Position numbers and translations under genes: made by a program. Shown here piece by piece: positions 1 through 10,904 of a stretch of 64,000 nt of DNA. The stretch's first letter is position 1. Each line of letters begins with the position of its first letter. The stretch comes from Bugula neritina (lineage: Eukaryota > Bryozoa > Gymnolaemata > Cheilostomatida > Bugulidae), in contig OZ037766.1 in the NCBI GenBank assembly GCA_964035545.1, positions 476,501-540,500 on the forward strand, given 5' to 3'. The notes beneath the pieces are model-generated. The model saw nothing but the letters and a program-made list of their open reading frames with translations. It was not told the origin of the DNA and made no database searches.

Positions 1-1
1 T

Positions 2-2414
2 CCTCTGGTAGACTGTGGAGCTGATGTCAAGGTGAGAGTTACCTTCTCTTTGAATGATAAAATTACACTAACTAACAATACATACTTTACAGTAGTATGT
101 TATTAGTCATCATACTAACAACAGAGTAAAATAATCAAAGAATGTTTGAAATTAAACTGTATGAAGTTATGTAAAAACAGTACACATTGGCTACGTTGGG
201 TATCAGTTAATAACTTCCTGTGGTTTTATTGATACCAGACGGATGACTCGTGGATTATATTCACCAACTCTCTTGTCTACTCAAACAACATGACATCTCA
301 GGTGAAGTATTTCTCCGACGTTGTTCTCACTCACAGCTGTAAATACGCGAGTGATGGCTACAACTCAAGTCTCACGTACTCCGTCAAACCCGGCAACTAC
401 ACATTCGGAGCTGAGAATTCGCAGCGAGCCAGCTTTGACGTGAGGTAAGTCATTGTATTCTCATAGCAGCCAATCAGAGGACTCGTGGTTCGTAAGCACA
501 GTTATGGCTTAGATCAGAGCAGGGGCAAAGTTGAGATTGTAAGAGTTTCACTAGCAGTGATAAAAATATTGTAAATAAAATCATATAATACATATGTACC
601 AAAATGATTTGAATAAAATAGGAAAAAACTTTTAAAGGCAACAGTTTAATGGTTCAAAGTCCAACAAAAGTTATTCCGATCGCCATTTTGATAAGTATAC
701 TTATAAGAATGCCTAGGGAACAACAAGAATATAAAATATACATAAGAATACTCTATGTTTTAATGTACAAATACTTTCCTTTATATTTTATATTGATCTT
801 ATTATATATTTCATTCTAAACTCTTGCAATTACTTGAGCACCCTAACTTGGTACCAGCCGCCTTATAAATATGTGTTTAGTAAAATCATTGCAAAATGAT
901 CTGAGCCATAGTATGCTCTGTTTTCAGTCTGAATGTCTTCTCAGACGCAGACTTCCAGAATCTGATCAGCAACGGAGGAGCCGCCAGCATTAAGGAAGGA
1001 CAACGCCTGTTTGGGAACATTGGAATCACGAGCAGTGACCCAAATGTCAAGGTCGCTTTAGATGACTGCAAGGTGACCCCAACTAATGACCCTGACGACT
1101 CCAACAACCACCTTGTAATAGAGAATGGGTGAGTCATAGAGAATGCATGAGTCATAGAGAATGGGTGAGTCATAGAGAATGGATGAGTCATAGAGAATAA
1201 GTGAGTCATGGTGGTGGAGGAATGCTTCAGCTCTTCTCTCTGTAAACAGTATCCAAACTCATCAACTTGATTATAGTATCAGATATTTACATCCCTGACA
1301 TCGTCACATCTGGTTTCAAGGTCTAAAGCTAAGCAAGTTCTGTGTCATATAAATTAGGAAATAGTTGAATATTAGGAACATAAAATATCTTTAAGAGATC
1401 ATTTCACTGCAAATATCCCTAAACCTTTGATGTCAAAGTCGATCCTTATTGTTTGTTTACACTGAAACATGTGAAGAGACCAATGCCTGCCTCCTCTAGG
1501 AATTTTTTCAGCTGACGTCAGTTGGTAGCGCTAGGTGATGGATCTGAACTCTGCTGCTACATCCTTACAACTACTTCATATTCAAAAGTCGCTAGCATTC
1601 TGTTCTGTTGTTTGTTTGTTGAGCGAGAATTGAAATACATTGTAGTAGGTAGCTGAAATGACCTGTTGATATGAACTGTTGATATGACCTGTTGATAATG
1701 AACTGTTGATATGACCTGTTGATATGACCTGTTGCAGATGCCAGACAGCTTACGGCTCTACAGTCTTCTCATCAGATAGGTTCTCTCTGCTCACCAGATC
1801 TTTCACAAAGCAAACCGGAGACAACGTGTTTCTACACTGCAGTGTAGTTGTTTGTGATCAGAGTAACATGTCAAGGTCAGAATCTAGCGCTTCCACTTTG
1901 GAGCTTTTTTCACATTTAGTTAGCTACAACTAGAATACAATTCAATAGTGACAGATTTTATTAACTTTTTACCATCTATTACTGAATACACATGCTTGTG
2001 GAATAACATGGGAATTTAATTTATTAGGTTGTAAACTCCGTTATACAGCCTATTGTAAATAAGTCTTTTGTAAGTGTAGCTACTGTATCATCAATAGTAA
2101 TAAAAACAAGTTTATCATTCTGTGCACAAAAGTAAAATATTATATGCATTGATTGGCGATGTTTTTGTACACACATTTATATACTAAGAGCTCTGTATAG
2201 AAACTATAAAGGTAAAAGCAAAAGGCAGTTCACAGCTTGCAGTTGCTGTGACCTCTAGAGATGCAGCCGACTGTTGTATTACTATAAAGGGTTTCCTTTT
2301 CTTAGATGCACAAGAAACTGCCAATCAAACAAGAATGTGATTGGGAAGAGAACTGAAGCTGCTGCACCAACATCAAGGGTCGTGGTTTCTGCCGGCCCCT
2401 TCTTTATTCAATAG
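2..2414 (+). CDS. ZP-domain protein, 3' part (partial)
   Basis: Exons 2-31, 239-444, 928-1128, 1738-1875 and 2306-2414 join in frame with GT-AG introns; the 5' part lies outside the window. The joined protein is a zona pellucida (ZP) domain. The ZP-N half has paired Cys. The ZP-C half has the run LDDCKVTPTNDPDD, then the usual 'ENGC' step, 'FLHCSVVVCD' and a closing 'CTRNC'. A basic GKR, as expected at a consensus furin site, is followed by a short hydrophobic stretch (VVVSAGPFFI) in the place of the external hydrophobic patch, and then a stop. ZP modules polymerise extracellular matrix or coat proteins. No transmembrane or GPI segment follows, which is unusual and suggests a fully secreted form or alternative 3' exons. 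Family call is confident; the individual protein is unknown. Confidence 0.85.
1129..1209. repeat. 17-bp tandem repeat at ZP splice donor
   Basis: About five copies of a 17-bp unit (gtgagtcatagagaatg with variants) start exactly at the GT of the intron after exon 928-1128. Each copy repeats the donor and the last exon bases (ATAGAGAATG). Confidence 0.85.
1658..1735. repeat. 13-bp tandem repeat before ZP splice acceptor
   Basis: About six imperfect copies of gacctgttgatat run directly into the acceptor CCTGTTGCAG of the exon at 1738. Confidence 0.8.
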
Positions 2415-2449
2415 ATGTTGATTGTAAACTCAGACCATCATCTTACATG

Positions 2450-2455
2450 AATAAA
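2450..2455 (+). terminator. polyadenylation signal of the ZP gene
   Basis: AATAAA lies 36 bases after the ZP stop codon, a normal position for the cleavage and polyadenylation signal of a short 3' UTR. Confidence 0.6.
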
Positions 2456-3585
2456 TTTACTATATTTACAGCAATGGTGGGTGGATATGACGATTTCTAC
2501 ACATATTTATTGTAGGGATGTGTATATCACCGTGTATTGTCACTATATTATAATTATGTGTGAATGTGTGTATTATAAGCATCATGAAGTTGTTTTTCAC
2601 TCAGCTAAGAATTTTGAAAAATGTGTTCTTTACATAGTATAATGCTCAAAGGAGTAAAGGCAGTATTTATAAACACTCAAGGAAGTGCATTGTCTTAAAT
2701 AGGCAGTAAACTAAACAGTGCCTGTAGGAAATAGAAGTTAAACAAAACAACTCCTTCCACCTAACATATCTTGTGCAGCTATTAACATTAAAGCAGAGAA
2801 TATAAGAAAGTTACAGTACTGGCTGTATAGTGTCACAACAGTGAAGTGTTAGGAGCATAAGGTGCTAGGTAGTGGATTATATAACATGATTTGAAACGAT
2901 ACCAACGTAAAAAGTTGAATTCAACAGTTCAAGGCGAGACTGAGTGACAAGTGAGTTGACATTCACTCTGTATTGGATATTTACGAAGTAGAGTTTAGTT
3001 TATTATTAGTTGGGTTAATTAGATGACTTGTAAGAGAATAATAATAATTCCACATCTGAGATTCCAGAAATATTACCTCCTGAAGTAACTAGACACAGTA
3101 GCTTGTGGAAAGAATAAACGATGTGTGAAGTTGTTATGGTATTATATTTTACCTCCCACCGAGTTGATTGAAGGAATTGGAGAACATTTTTAGTATTTGA
3201 TTTTGAACGTAAATTATCTATAAAACGTATAAAACTCAATCAGTGTACAGTTATGTGTTAAAGTGATAGGAGTCATCCCCTCATACACACCATAATATAG
3301 ACATATATGATACAATGCAGCATACACGTATTATGTACACATTATGTATGCAGTAAACCACAATAGTATGCTAGTAGACCTTATAGCTGCCTCATGAAAT
3401 ATCAAACTGCTTCACAATAAAACAGATGAAGATTGCGTAGGAATATATAAAGTCGGGTGGATTATCTGCTACCTTGTATAAAACACGATATGGCAGGCAG
3501 TGAAGCACTACACGAGTAACTAGAGTGTAGACAACTCCAAACCACTCTCTGACCAGCTGAATAAATAAATAGTAAGAGAGATGAG
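2456..3585. other. intergenic / MVK 3' flank, no gene seen
   Basis: No coding signal was found between the converging ZP and mevalonate kinase genes. A minus-strand AATAAA (plus TTTATT at 2999-3004) could be the polyadenylation signal of the kinase, but it lies about 580 bases past its stop. Confidence 0.5.
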
Positions 3586-6500
3586 TCAGAGGATGTGACA
3601 GAGCTTAGCCCGAGATTGTAACGCTGTAGGTATGATAAAGTCAGTGTTGGGTTCTCCAAAGTGTAGCCCCACCCCCGGTCCCCCAACCAGAGTCTTCCAA
3701 CACTCGTATCCCTGACTGGTCAGCTGAGAGATGACGTCTTGTGTCTTCTCTTCAGGTGTTTCTGTTAGTACAAGAGTGTGACTATTAGAGTATAATACTG
3801 TGACTATTAGAGTATAATACTGTGACTATTAGAGTACAGTACTGTGACTATTAGAGTATAATACTGTGACTATTGGAGTATAATACTGTGACTATTAGAG
3901 TAGAATACTGTGACTATTGGAGTATAATACTGTGACTATTAGAGTACAGTATTGTGAGAGTGAATAGCCCGAGTACCCAAGAGACTACGTACCAGCAGGA
4001 AGGAAGGTGATGACACACCCCCCACCTCCGGCCCCCGTTAGTTTGGAAATGAGGCCGTGATCATGAGTCATTCTACACACTTTCTCTATGGCCGGATGAT
4101 TGACCCCAAGCACACAGAGGAGGGCGTGGTTTGCTGACATCATGTCCTGTAATGCATTATATACACATACAGTAGGATATACAGTATACTATATGTGTAT
4201 ACAGTATATACAGTATATACAGTATATACAGTATATACTGTATATACAGTATATACTGTATATACAGTATATACTGTATACACAGTATATACAGTATATA
4301 CTGTATATACTGTATATACAGTATATACAGTATATACAGTATATACAGTATAATTATACTGTATATACTGTATATACAGTATATACAGTATATACAGTAT
4401 ATATACAGTATACACAGTATATACAGTATATATACAGTATACACAGTATATACAGTATATACAGTATATATACAGTATACACAGTATATACAGTATATAC
4501 AGTATATAAATACACACCAGAAGAGAAAGTGAGTAGCCGAGAGAGGAAACACTCACCCTGATGACGCTGTCGTCTAGAGACTCAGTTGAAGTCAGTTCGT
4601 CCTGGCAGCGCTGAGATATGGCCTCCACGGCATCCAACACCGGGTTTATTACTGTAGGGTACTTCAAACACACAAAAAGAGGGGGTTTAGTTGATAGCAG
4701 CAGATGTTACAATAACTCCATTTAATACCTCTTTAGCAGAAATAATACTTTGGAATAAGCCAGACTCGGCCATTTTCTGTTGTCATTAGTTACGGCCCAG
4801 CCCACACGAACAAAACTGACACAGCAAGAGTGTTTGAGTATGAAATAGCCAGCATAGAGGAAGTACCTGTTTTAACTTATCAGCTACATTTGACACCATG
4901 TGTTTGGTGCTTCTTGGTACTTTGGTATTGGTTATAATCACACTCAACTCATGCTTGCTAAAAGTACAACAACAGTGTAAGAAATGTGAATTCAGCAAGG
5001 TTTGAGTACTGAGTAAGTATTAGAGTATACACCACTCACCAACTTAGTCTTTCTAACGCCTTGTTCTGGTACTTGACTATACCACCTGTAGAGATGTAAC
5101 AGAGAGATGTTAATACTTTACAGCAACATGTGCCCACAGACACCCTGACATTTATTAGTAAGTTGACATTTTCTGCTTTGGCACTAAAGTTCAAGCTTAA
5201 TGGAACTAAATTAAAAGTTGAAAAACAGACATTAGCATTTACTAAGTAAAGTTGTCTACCCTGGAGGGAATACTCACAGTTGTCTATCCTGGAGGGAATA
5301 CCCACAGAGTTGTCTACCCTGGAGGGAATACTCAGATTTGTCTACCCTGGAGGGAATACTCAGAGTTGTCTACCCCGAAGAGAATACTCACCGTATGTAC
5401 TCACAGAGTTGTCTACCCTGGAGGGAATACTCACCGTATGTACTCACAGAGTTGTCTACCCTGGAGGGAATACTCACCGTATGTACTCACAGAATTGTCT
5501 ACCCCTGAAGGATTCCCATGTATTATTTTCTCGGCTATGAAAGCCCAGCTGTTGATAACTTCTAGGTGATCGCCGGTCCAGGGGTTGAAAGACTGAGTGA
5601 CAGGATCTGAGATTTGATTGGATAACTTGAGGAGACTAGAGACTAAGGCTACAGCGAAGGCAGCAGAGGAACCGAGGCCGGCGCTGGTCGGCAGATTGGA
5701 GCTGACCATGAAGTCTAGACCAATCATTCTACAGAATATCACATAGTGACAATATACTAACTGTGTGACTGTATACTAACTGTGTGACAATATACCAACT
5801 GTGTGACAGTATACTAACTGACTAGGAGATAATATACTCACTGACTAGGAGATAGTATACTCACTGACTAGGAGATAGTATACTCACTGACTAGGAGATA
5901 GTATACTCACTGACTAGGAGATAGTATACTCACTGACTAGGAGATAGTATACTCACTGACTAGGAGATAATATACTCACTGACTAGGAGATAGTATACTC
6001 ACTGACTAGGAGATAATATACTCACTGACTAGGAGATAGTATACTCACTGACTAGGAGATAGTATACTCACTGACTAGGAGATAGTATACTCACTGACTA
6101 GGAGATAATATACTCACTGACTAGGAGATAATATACTCACTGACTAGGAGATAGTATACTCACTGACTAGGAGATAGTATACTAGTATAGAGATGTACGA
6201 AAGCCACAGTGGCCAAGTCTTTAGTGTTATAAGTGGTAGAGTCGACTCCACAAAACTCGCAGAGAGAGTTGAATCTGTCGACAGGCGGATAGACGGGTGG
6301 CAAGGAAACTTCTGGAAACATCATTAGTTGATTTGACACATCATAACAGGTGTCAATTTGCAGTGACACATCATAACACGTGTCAATTTGTAATGACACA
6401 TCATAACAGGTGTCACTTAGTAGTGACGCATCATAACACATGTCACTTAGTTGTGACGCATCATAACAAGTGTCACATTGAGCTGACACATCATAACAGG

Positions 6501-8544
6501 TGTCACATTGAGCTGACACATCATAACACATGTCATATTGAGTTGACACATCATAACAGGTGTCACATTTTGAATTACTGTCTGAGTTACAGCTGACAGC
6601 ATCACATTACTCGAAACAAAGTTTAGTTCACTGAGAAGTAGTCAACTGTCCATCAAACCATGTGACAGGTTCTACGTTGTGACATCATAGGCTGTTACAT
6701 AAATGAGTTAAACTTTTTTGTTGACAAATTGCATGAAAACCAACTGACATTGGAATTCTATGAACAGATAGATTCAAGTTTGCAAGTTTTTTCCAGTTAC
6801 TTTGATCAAACATGAGTTGGTATTTATTCAACAAATGATTAAGACTTAATTACAACACATTTATCACAACAAGCTATTTCCAGTGAGGCTACTCTAGTTG
6901 GACTTTGGTAACATAATCTTTAAACCGAAGGAGGAAAGTAGAGAATATAAAGTACAATACCTTCAGACTGAGTTTTGTTGACAAACAACCGAGTGAGATC
7001 TTCAACTTTCCATTCTCTGTAGATGTTTATATCTGGTAGGTTCATACGAACCATTCCATCAGTGGATGGCGTGACGTGTAGATACGTTCTTAGATTCAGA
7101 CTGCATGCTAGAGCTCTCTGGAAAACAGAGGCATGAAAAGGTAACATACCGGGATGTGTAGATGTACAGTTGGCCAAAACAGAATATTGCAAATATATTC
7201 ATTACAAATATCCATAAAATATTTATAAAGATTCAATACAATTGCTCAACTGTTTCAACAGCTACTTTAAGCAGAATTCTAAACTTTGATTACTAAAAGG
7301 CCTCTATTTAATAATAAAAATATTTTACTAATTTCATCAGCTAGTTGAAATATGAGGAAAGTGTTTGTTTGGAAACACTAGGTCTATTTGAGTTGCATTT
7401 ACAATGAAGAATAATATATCCCTTTAGATGTAAACAATAGATTTTGATATAATACATATCACTAAACTGAAACTATAATAGTTATAGGGGGTTACAGTTC
7501 ATTGATACATATTACTAGTTATCATAGCTCGAATCTAGGTATTAATAAATTCAGGTATGGGCATACAAACTACACACACTGTTCAAATTATTTACTATTT
7601 CCTAACTATATGTACGAGTTATACATGTAGTTCTAGCTATTAGTCATACTAGTACAAGTACTAAGAACAAGGAAACAACCATATACTCAGCCTAGTTTAC
7701 AATCAGGCTAACCGAAACATGTAAAAGAAAACAAAACATCATGTTAGACAGAACCTTATTGGATTAATTATAAGATTGTGTTCTTCAGGCTTAAATGCCA
7801 AAAATATGCCTAATTTACAACTGTGAAATATAGAATAACACTAGGCGATTGCTTTTAGACTTCAGTATAATTAAATGTGATGCAAGTTACTAGTAAAACA
7901 CACTGACACTGATCAACTTTAAAATTGAGGTTTACTGCTGAACTTAGAGTAGCAATATTAATATGAGTAGGAGTGTAACTTATGAATGTAATTTAAATAC
8001 TAAATGTGATTTGTGTTGTTAATGAGTCATTGTCAATCACTGAATCTAATTTTTATAAATTTTTTATGTTAAATATTATTAGTATTATTAGTAGTAGTAT
8101 TTACTATTTGATAATAGTAATAACTAATATTACCATGTGAGGTCAAGTCTTAAAAGTTAGATTTAGTTTTAGGCTAATTAAATAATTAATAATTCATATT
8201 TAAATTCCAATACTAACAGTAACTCAAAGACTTACTAACTCTAAGAGTAAGAATGACTGAAAGTCTAATACTAATACCAATAGTAATACTAATACTAATA
8301 GTAATAGTAATACTTATACTATTACTATAACTATTACATTTACTGTATTAGTGTATTAGCAATGAGTATTAGTAATACTAATATTATATTAGTTATACTT
8401 AATTTTATAGAAATCAAGAATTTAAATAACTCGGTTCTTTATAAGTATTACTATACTTACTTTTCCATGAACGACAGCATGTTCGCCATGTAGGATAACT
8501 TTTCCAGGCGCAGAAACAACTAGATGCTCGCCTTCTTTCATCAT
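3586..8544 (-). CDS. MVK: mevalonate kinase
   Basis: Nine exons (transcript order 8544-8461, 7117-6961, 6311-6164, 5728-5478, 5085-5040, 4957-4867, 4661-4557, 4146-3993, 3761-3586) join in frame to 403 residues, close to the family length of about 400. The enzyme phosphorylates mevalonate with ATP in the isoprenoid and sterol pathway (cytosol or peroxisome). All GHMP-kinase landmarks are present: [15 protein letters not shown] (about 13-27), the ATP loop [11 protein letters not shown] (143-153), [13 protein letters not shown] with the catalytic Asp near 207, [11 protein letters not shown], and [10 protein letters not shown] (329-338). The first ATG of an ATG-ATG pair was taken as start. The gene is divergent to the GBF1-like gene and converges on the ZP gene. 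Nearly every intron carries a tandem array, two of them built from the exon 3 and exon 4 donor junctions. Confidence 0.95.
3771..3958. repeat. 23-bp tandem repeat, MVK last intron
   Basis: About eight copies of a 23-bp unit (core ATACTGTGACTATTAGAGTA) fill the intron between MVK exons 8 and 9. Confidence 0.85.
4174..4507. repeat. TATACAG-type simple repeat, MVK intron 7
   Basis: A long run of tatacagtatac variants between MVK exons 7 and 8. It is open in several frames on both strands only because the unit lacks stops. Confidence 0.9.
5248..5500. repeat. tandem copies of the MVK exon 4 end and splice donor
   Basis: Six to seven copies of a 28-bp unit, some extended to 43 bp, begin inside the exon and run into the intron. 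Read on the minus strand each carries the exon end (bases for [10 protein letters not shown] or part of it) followed by GTGAGT. Confidence 0.85.
5742..5816. repeat. short tandem repeat, MVK intron 3
   Basis: Three to four copies of a roughly 19-bp unit (tatactaactgtgtgacag), adjoining the larger 23-bp array. Confidence 0.7.
5817..6183. repeat. 23-bp tandem array of the MVK exon 3 splice donor
   Basis: About 16 near-identical copies of a 23-bp unit with core TACTCACTGACTAGG. On the minus strand each carries CTAGTCA|GTGAGTA, the functional exon 3 end and donor at 6164. The array overlaps the last codons of exon 3. Confidence 0.9.
6325..6570. repeat. 30-bp tandem repeat, MVK intron 2
   Basis: Eight copies of a 30-bp unit with core TGACACATCATAACAGGTG lie just upstream (in transcript sense) of MVK exon 3. 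Confidence 0.85.
7118..8460. other. MVK intron 1, no feature seen
   Basis: AT-rich sequence with short runs of AATA/TAAT-type repeats at about 8270-8400. No exon, RNA gene or mobile element was recognised. Confidence 0.5.
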
Positions 8545-9259
8545 GTTGTACTTGTTGACAAGACAAATAATCGTGAGCTAATGTCAAGAGAGAAGCATAC
8601 CCACATCGGGATTGAGGGCGTACGATCCGTAAACCAAACTTATTGGACGTGTGTAAATCAGCAGACATCAGCCCATGGATGCGACAAAAAACATATCTTA
8701 AGTTGTAAACTGGACCAATAGCAGCTTCGTATTTAAATATCTAACCAATTGTAGCGTAACTCACTGATTATTGGATAACAGCAATATCACAGAACCTAGG
8801 TTATTTGGTTGCAGATCGTGGGTTATGAACCACGACAATACAAACCGTAGTGCGGTTACATAAAGGTTGGCATAATTTTGTTGGACTACATTACGACAGT
8901 CATAGACATAAGTGTTTTTCATTTTGTTGTTGCTCTCCAAGTTTTTATATCAATTTATGATTACCAATGATTATTAATTTTATGCCAATGGCGTGTTGAG
9001 TTGAGAATATTATTGCTATTTATTTCATATTTCATCTCAGTTGCAGCATCATCATGATCATAGACATTGATAAGTAATTATAATCATAATCATAATGATA
9101 TTGATATTCATAATAATTACTTGACTTACTTGAAGATGCAATCACGTTAGACCACTAGAATTAGTGTAAGCGATGTGCCTCGTTTGGTGAACAGAATTAT
9201 TAAATGTAGTTAATACTTTTATCACATAGGTGCAGTTCTGTTTTAAGACTTTGGTGTCA
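8545..9259. other. 5' flank of MVK, no gene seen
   Basis: Start of the region between the divergently transcribed MVK and GBF1-like genes. The promoters must lie here or further right, but no core element can be named with confidence. Confidence 0.4.
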
Positions 9260-9261
9260 CT

Positions 9262-9538
9262 GTCAGTACTGGGCCTTATGAGGCCTGTCTGTGAGCAGCA
9301 TTTGATGTTATTTTCATATCACGTATTGTTCTGGGTAAGAAGCTGTTATGAAATAGTAAGGTGTTAGTTCTGAAAGTGGTGGGCATGCCATTTGACTGGG
9401 ACCTGGTGGTAACTGATGTAGTGGGCTGGTCCATGAGGTGTTCATACGATTTTGAGAGTGAAGAATGATATTCCTCTTTGACCAGGATCCGCATCAAGAG
9501 ACTAAGTCGTAGGTCTTTGCGCCTGTTTTGGGCATAAT
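9262..9538 (-). mobile_element. decayed LINE (non-LTR retrotransposon) ORF2 C-terminal fragment
   Basis: The minus-strand frame reads QNRRKDLRLSLLMRILVK and then, after a short gap, TTRSQSNGM and SFLPRTIRD. This is the usual order at the C-terminal end of the reverse-transcriptase ORF of many animal LINEs (an RR..RL....KI block, a T.RSQ block, and an FFPRTI..WN block). The conserved Trp-Asn is replaced and a stop follows soon after, so the copy is dead. No 5' part or poly-A tail was identified. The call rests on motif order only. Confidence 0.6.
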
Positions 9539-9676
9539 GATAATTAATAATGGATTAATATTATGCTGATGATTATCATAATCATGAGACATGATTATGA
9601 CATAAAGTAATCTACGACTACTAATCACGATGATGATGGTGTGACACTGACAGCCTAGTCAATGATAATGATGAAC

Positions 9677-9760
9677 TGGAAACTCACAATGATGAATGAA
9701 TATTTTTCTTTGAATCAACTTGAAGTTGATTAAAAGAAAAATATTCATTGTGAATTTCCA
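9677..9760. repeat. long palindrome
   Basis: Two arms of about 27 bp (9695-9721 and 9723-9749) are inverted copies with one or two mismatches and almost no loop. Weaker pairing extends to about 9677 and 9760. It would form a strong hairpin or cruciform. Confidence 0.85.
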
Positions 9761-10792
9761 ATTCAAGTTTTTAGTTGAAATTCAAGTGAAACTATAATTA
9801 AATTTAAATCATAAGTGTCACATTAAATTTAACTTTATTATCAATAACATATATTTTGCTTTTAGTTGAATGATTCACTTCTTCTTGTTTTAGTTTTATT
9901 TTTAGTTTTAATTTTAGTTTTACATTGACATTCTCATTCTCATTCAGTTTCAATTGAATAGTGTTGATTGAATTTGATAATCATTATCATAACTATTAGT
10001 ATTGCTACTATTACTAGTCTTAGATAATAACCATAATGATAATCAGTCATAATCGTGATGAAATATCTAAAAGTTCATGTGATTTTGATTTAGATTATCA
10101 CTATGGTAATTGCAAATCACTTTTACTGTGAGCATATAGTTGATGATAAGCTTCAATTTTGATTTTAATTTTGATTTTTAAACTTTATTTTGAATTTTAC
10201 ATTACTCATTACTCAATGCTTGAATTATATTGAGGATTGAGGAAGTTAGCCTACTTTTTGGTTGTTAATGTCTACTCCATTTATTCTATTTTCAGTTTGG
10301 ATCAATTTTGGCAAATCATTAAAACATCACCATTTAAATTCTTGCTTTGTGTTTACTTCTGTTTTCACAAGTATTATGATTTTTGTGTTCTTATATGTCA
10401 TTCTCAGTCCACTTACGCTTAGTTATGTATGTTTCACTTGCAGTTATTATCAATATAAATTGTAGCTTTTTAACTTCAAGTCACTTGTATATAGAAAAAA
10501 ATTAAATTCTAAACTCAAATCGTTATTTGTTAAAATTGAATTACATTCTAAAATATGTTCATTCAACATCTATCCAGTATAGCAAAAATTGTGTAATAGT
10601 TTGTGCATACTTTTTATGATGTCAATCTTATTAGTAAATTGCTTATTATTTTATTTGTCAAATTGTATTTCTATTGTAGAATGAATCCCTGAGTCTCTTT
10701 GAATGGTAACTCATCTTGCTGATATTACTCTGTATTGGTGATAGAAGTCTTCCCTGCTTGGTGAGTTCGTCCCACATAGTCTTCTTGTAGTG
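9761..10792. other. intergenic AT-rich DNA upstream of GBF1-like gene
   Basis: AT-rich with biased TTTTAGTTTTA runs near 9890-9930. No convincing gene. A 5' UTR exon of the GBF1-like gene may lie here, because its ATG sits four bases after an acceptor-like TTTCACAG. Confidence 0.4.
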
Positions 10793-10885
10793 TGAGTTAA
10801 TGTTAGTGTAAGTAGTTCATATTAGTGTAAGTAGTTCATGTTAGTGTAAGTAGTTCATACTAGTGTGAGTAGTTCATGTTAGTGT
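10793..10885. repeat. about 19-bp tandem repeat upstream of GBF1-like start
   Basis: Five imperfect copies of ttagtgtaagtagttcatg just before the first coding exon. Several copies contain GTAAGT, matching a splice donor. Confidence 0.8.
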
Positions 10886-10904
10886 AAATGTGTTTCACAG
10901 AGCC

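Noticed and set aside
4100-4673. Long overlapping ORFs on both strands rich in Tyr/Ile/Gln/Val
   Set aside because: They arise from a TATACAG simple repeat in MVK intron 7. Only 4557-4661 on the minus strand is coding.
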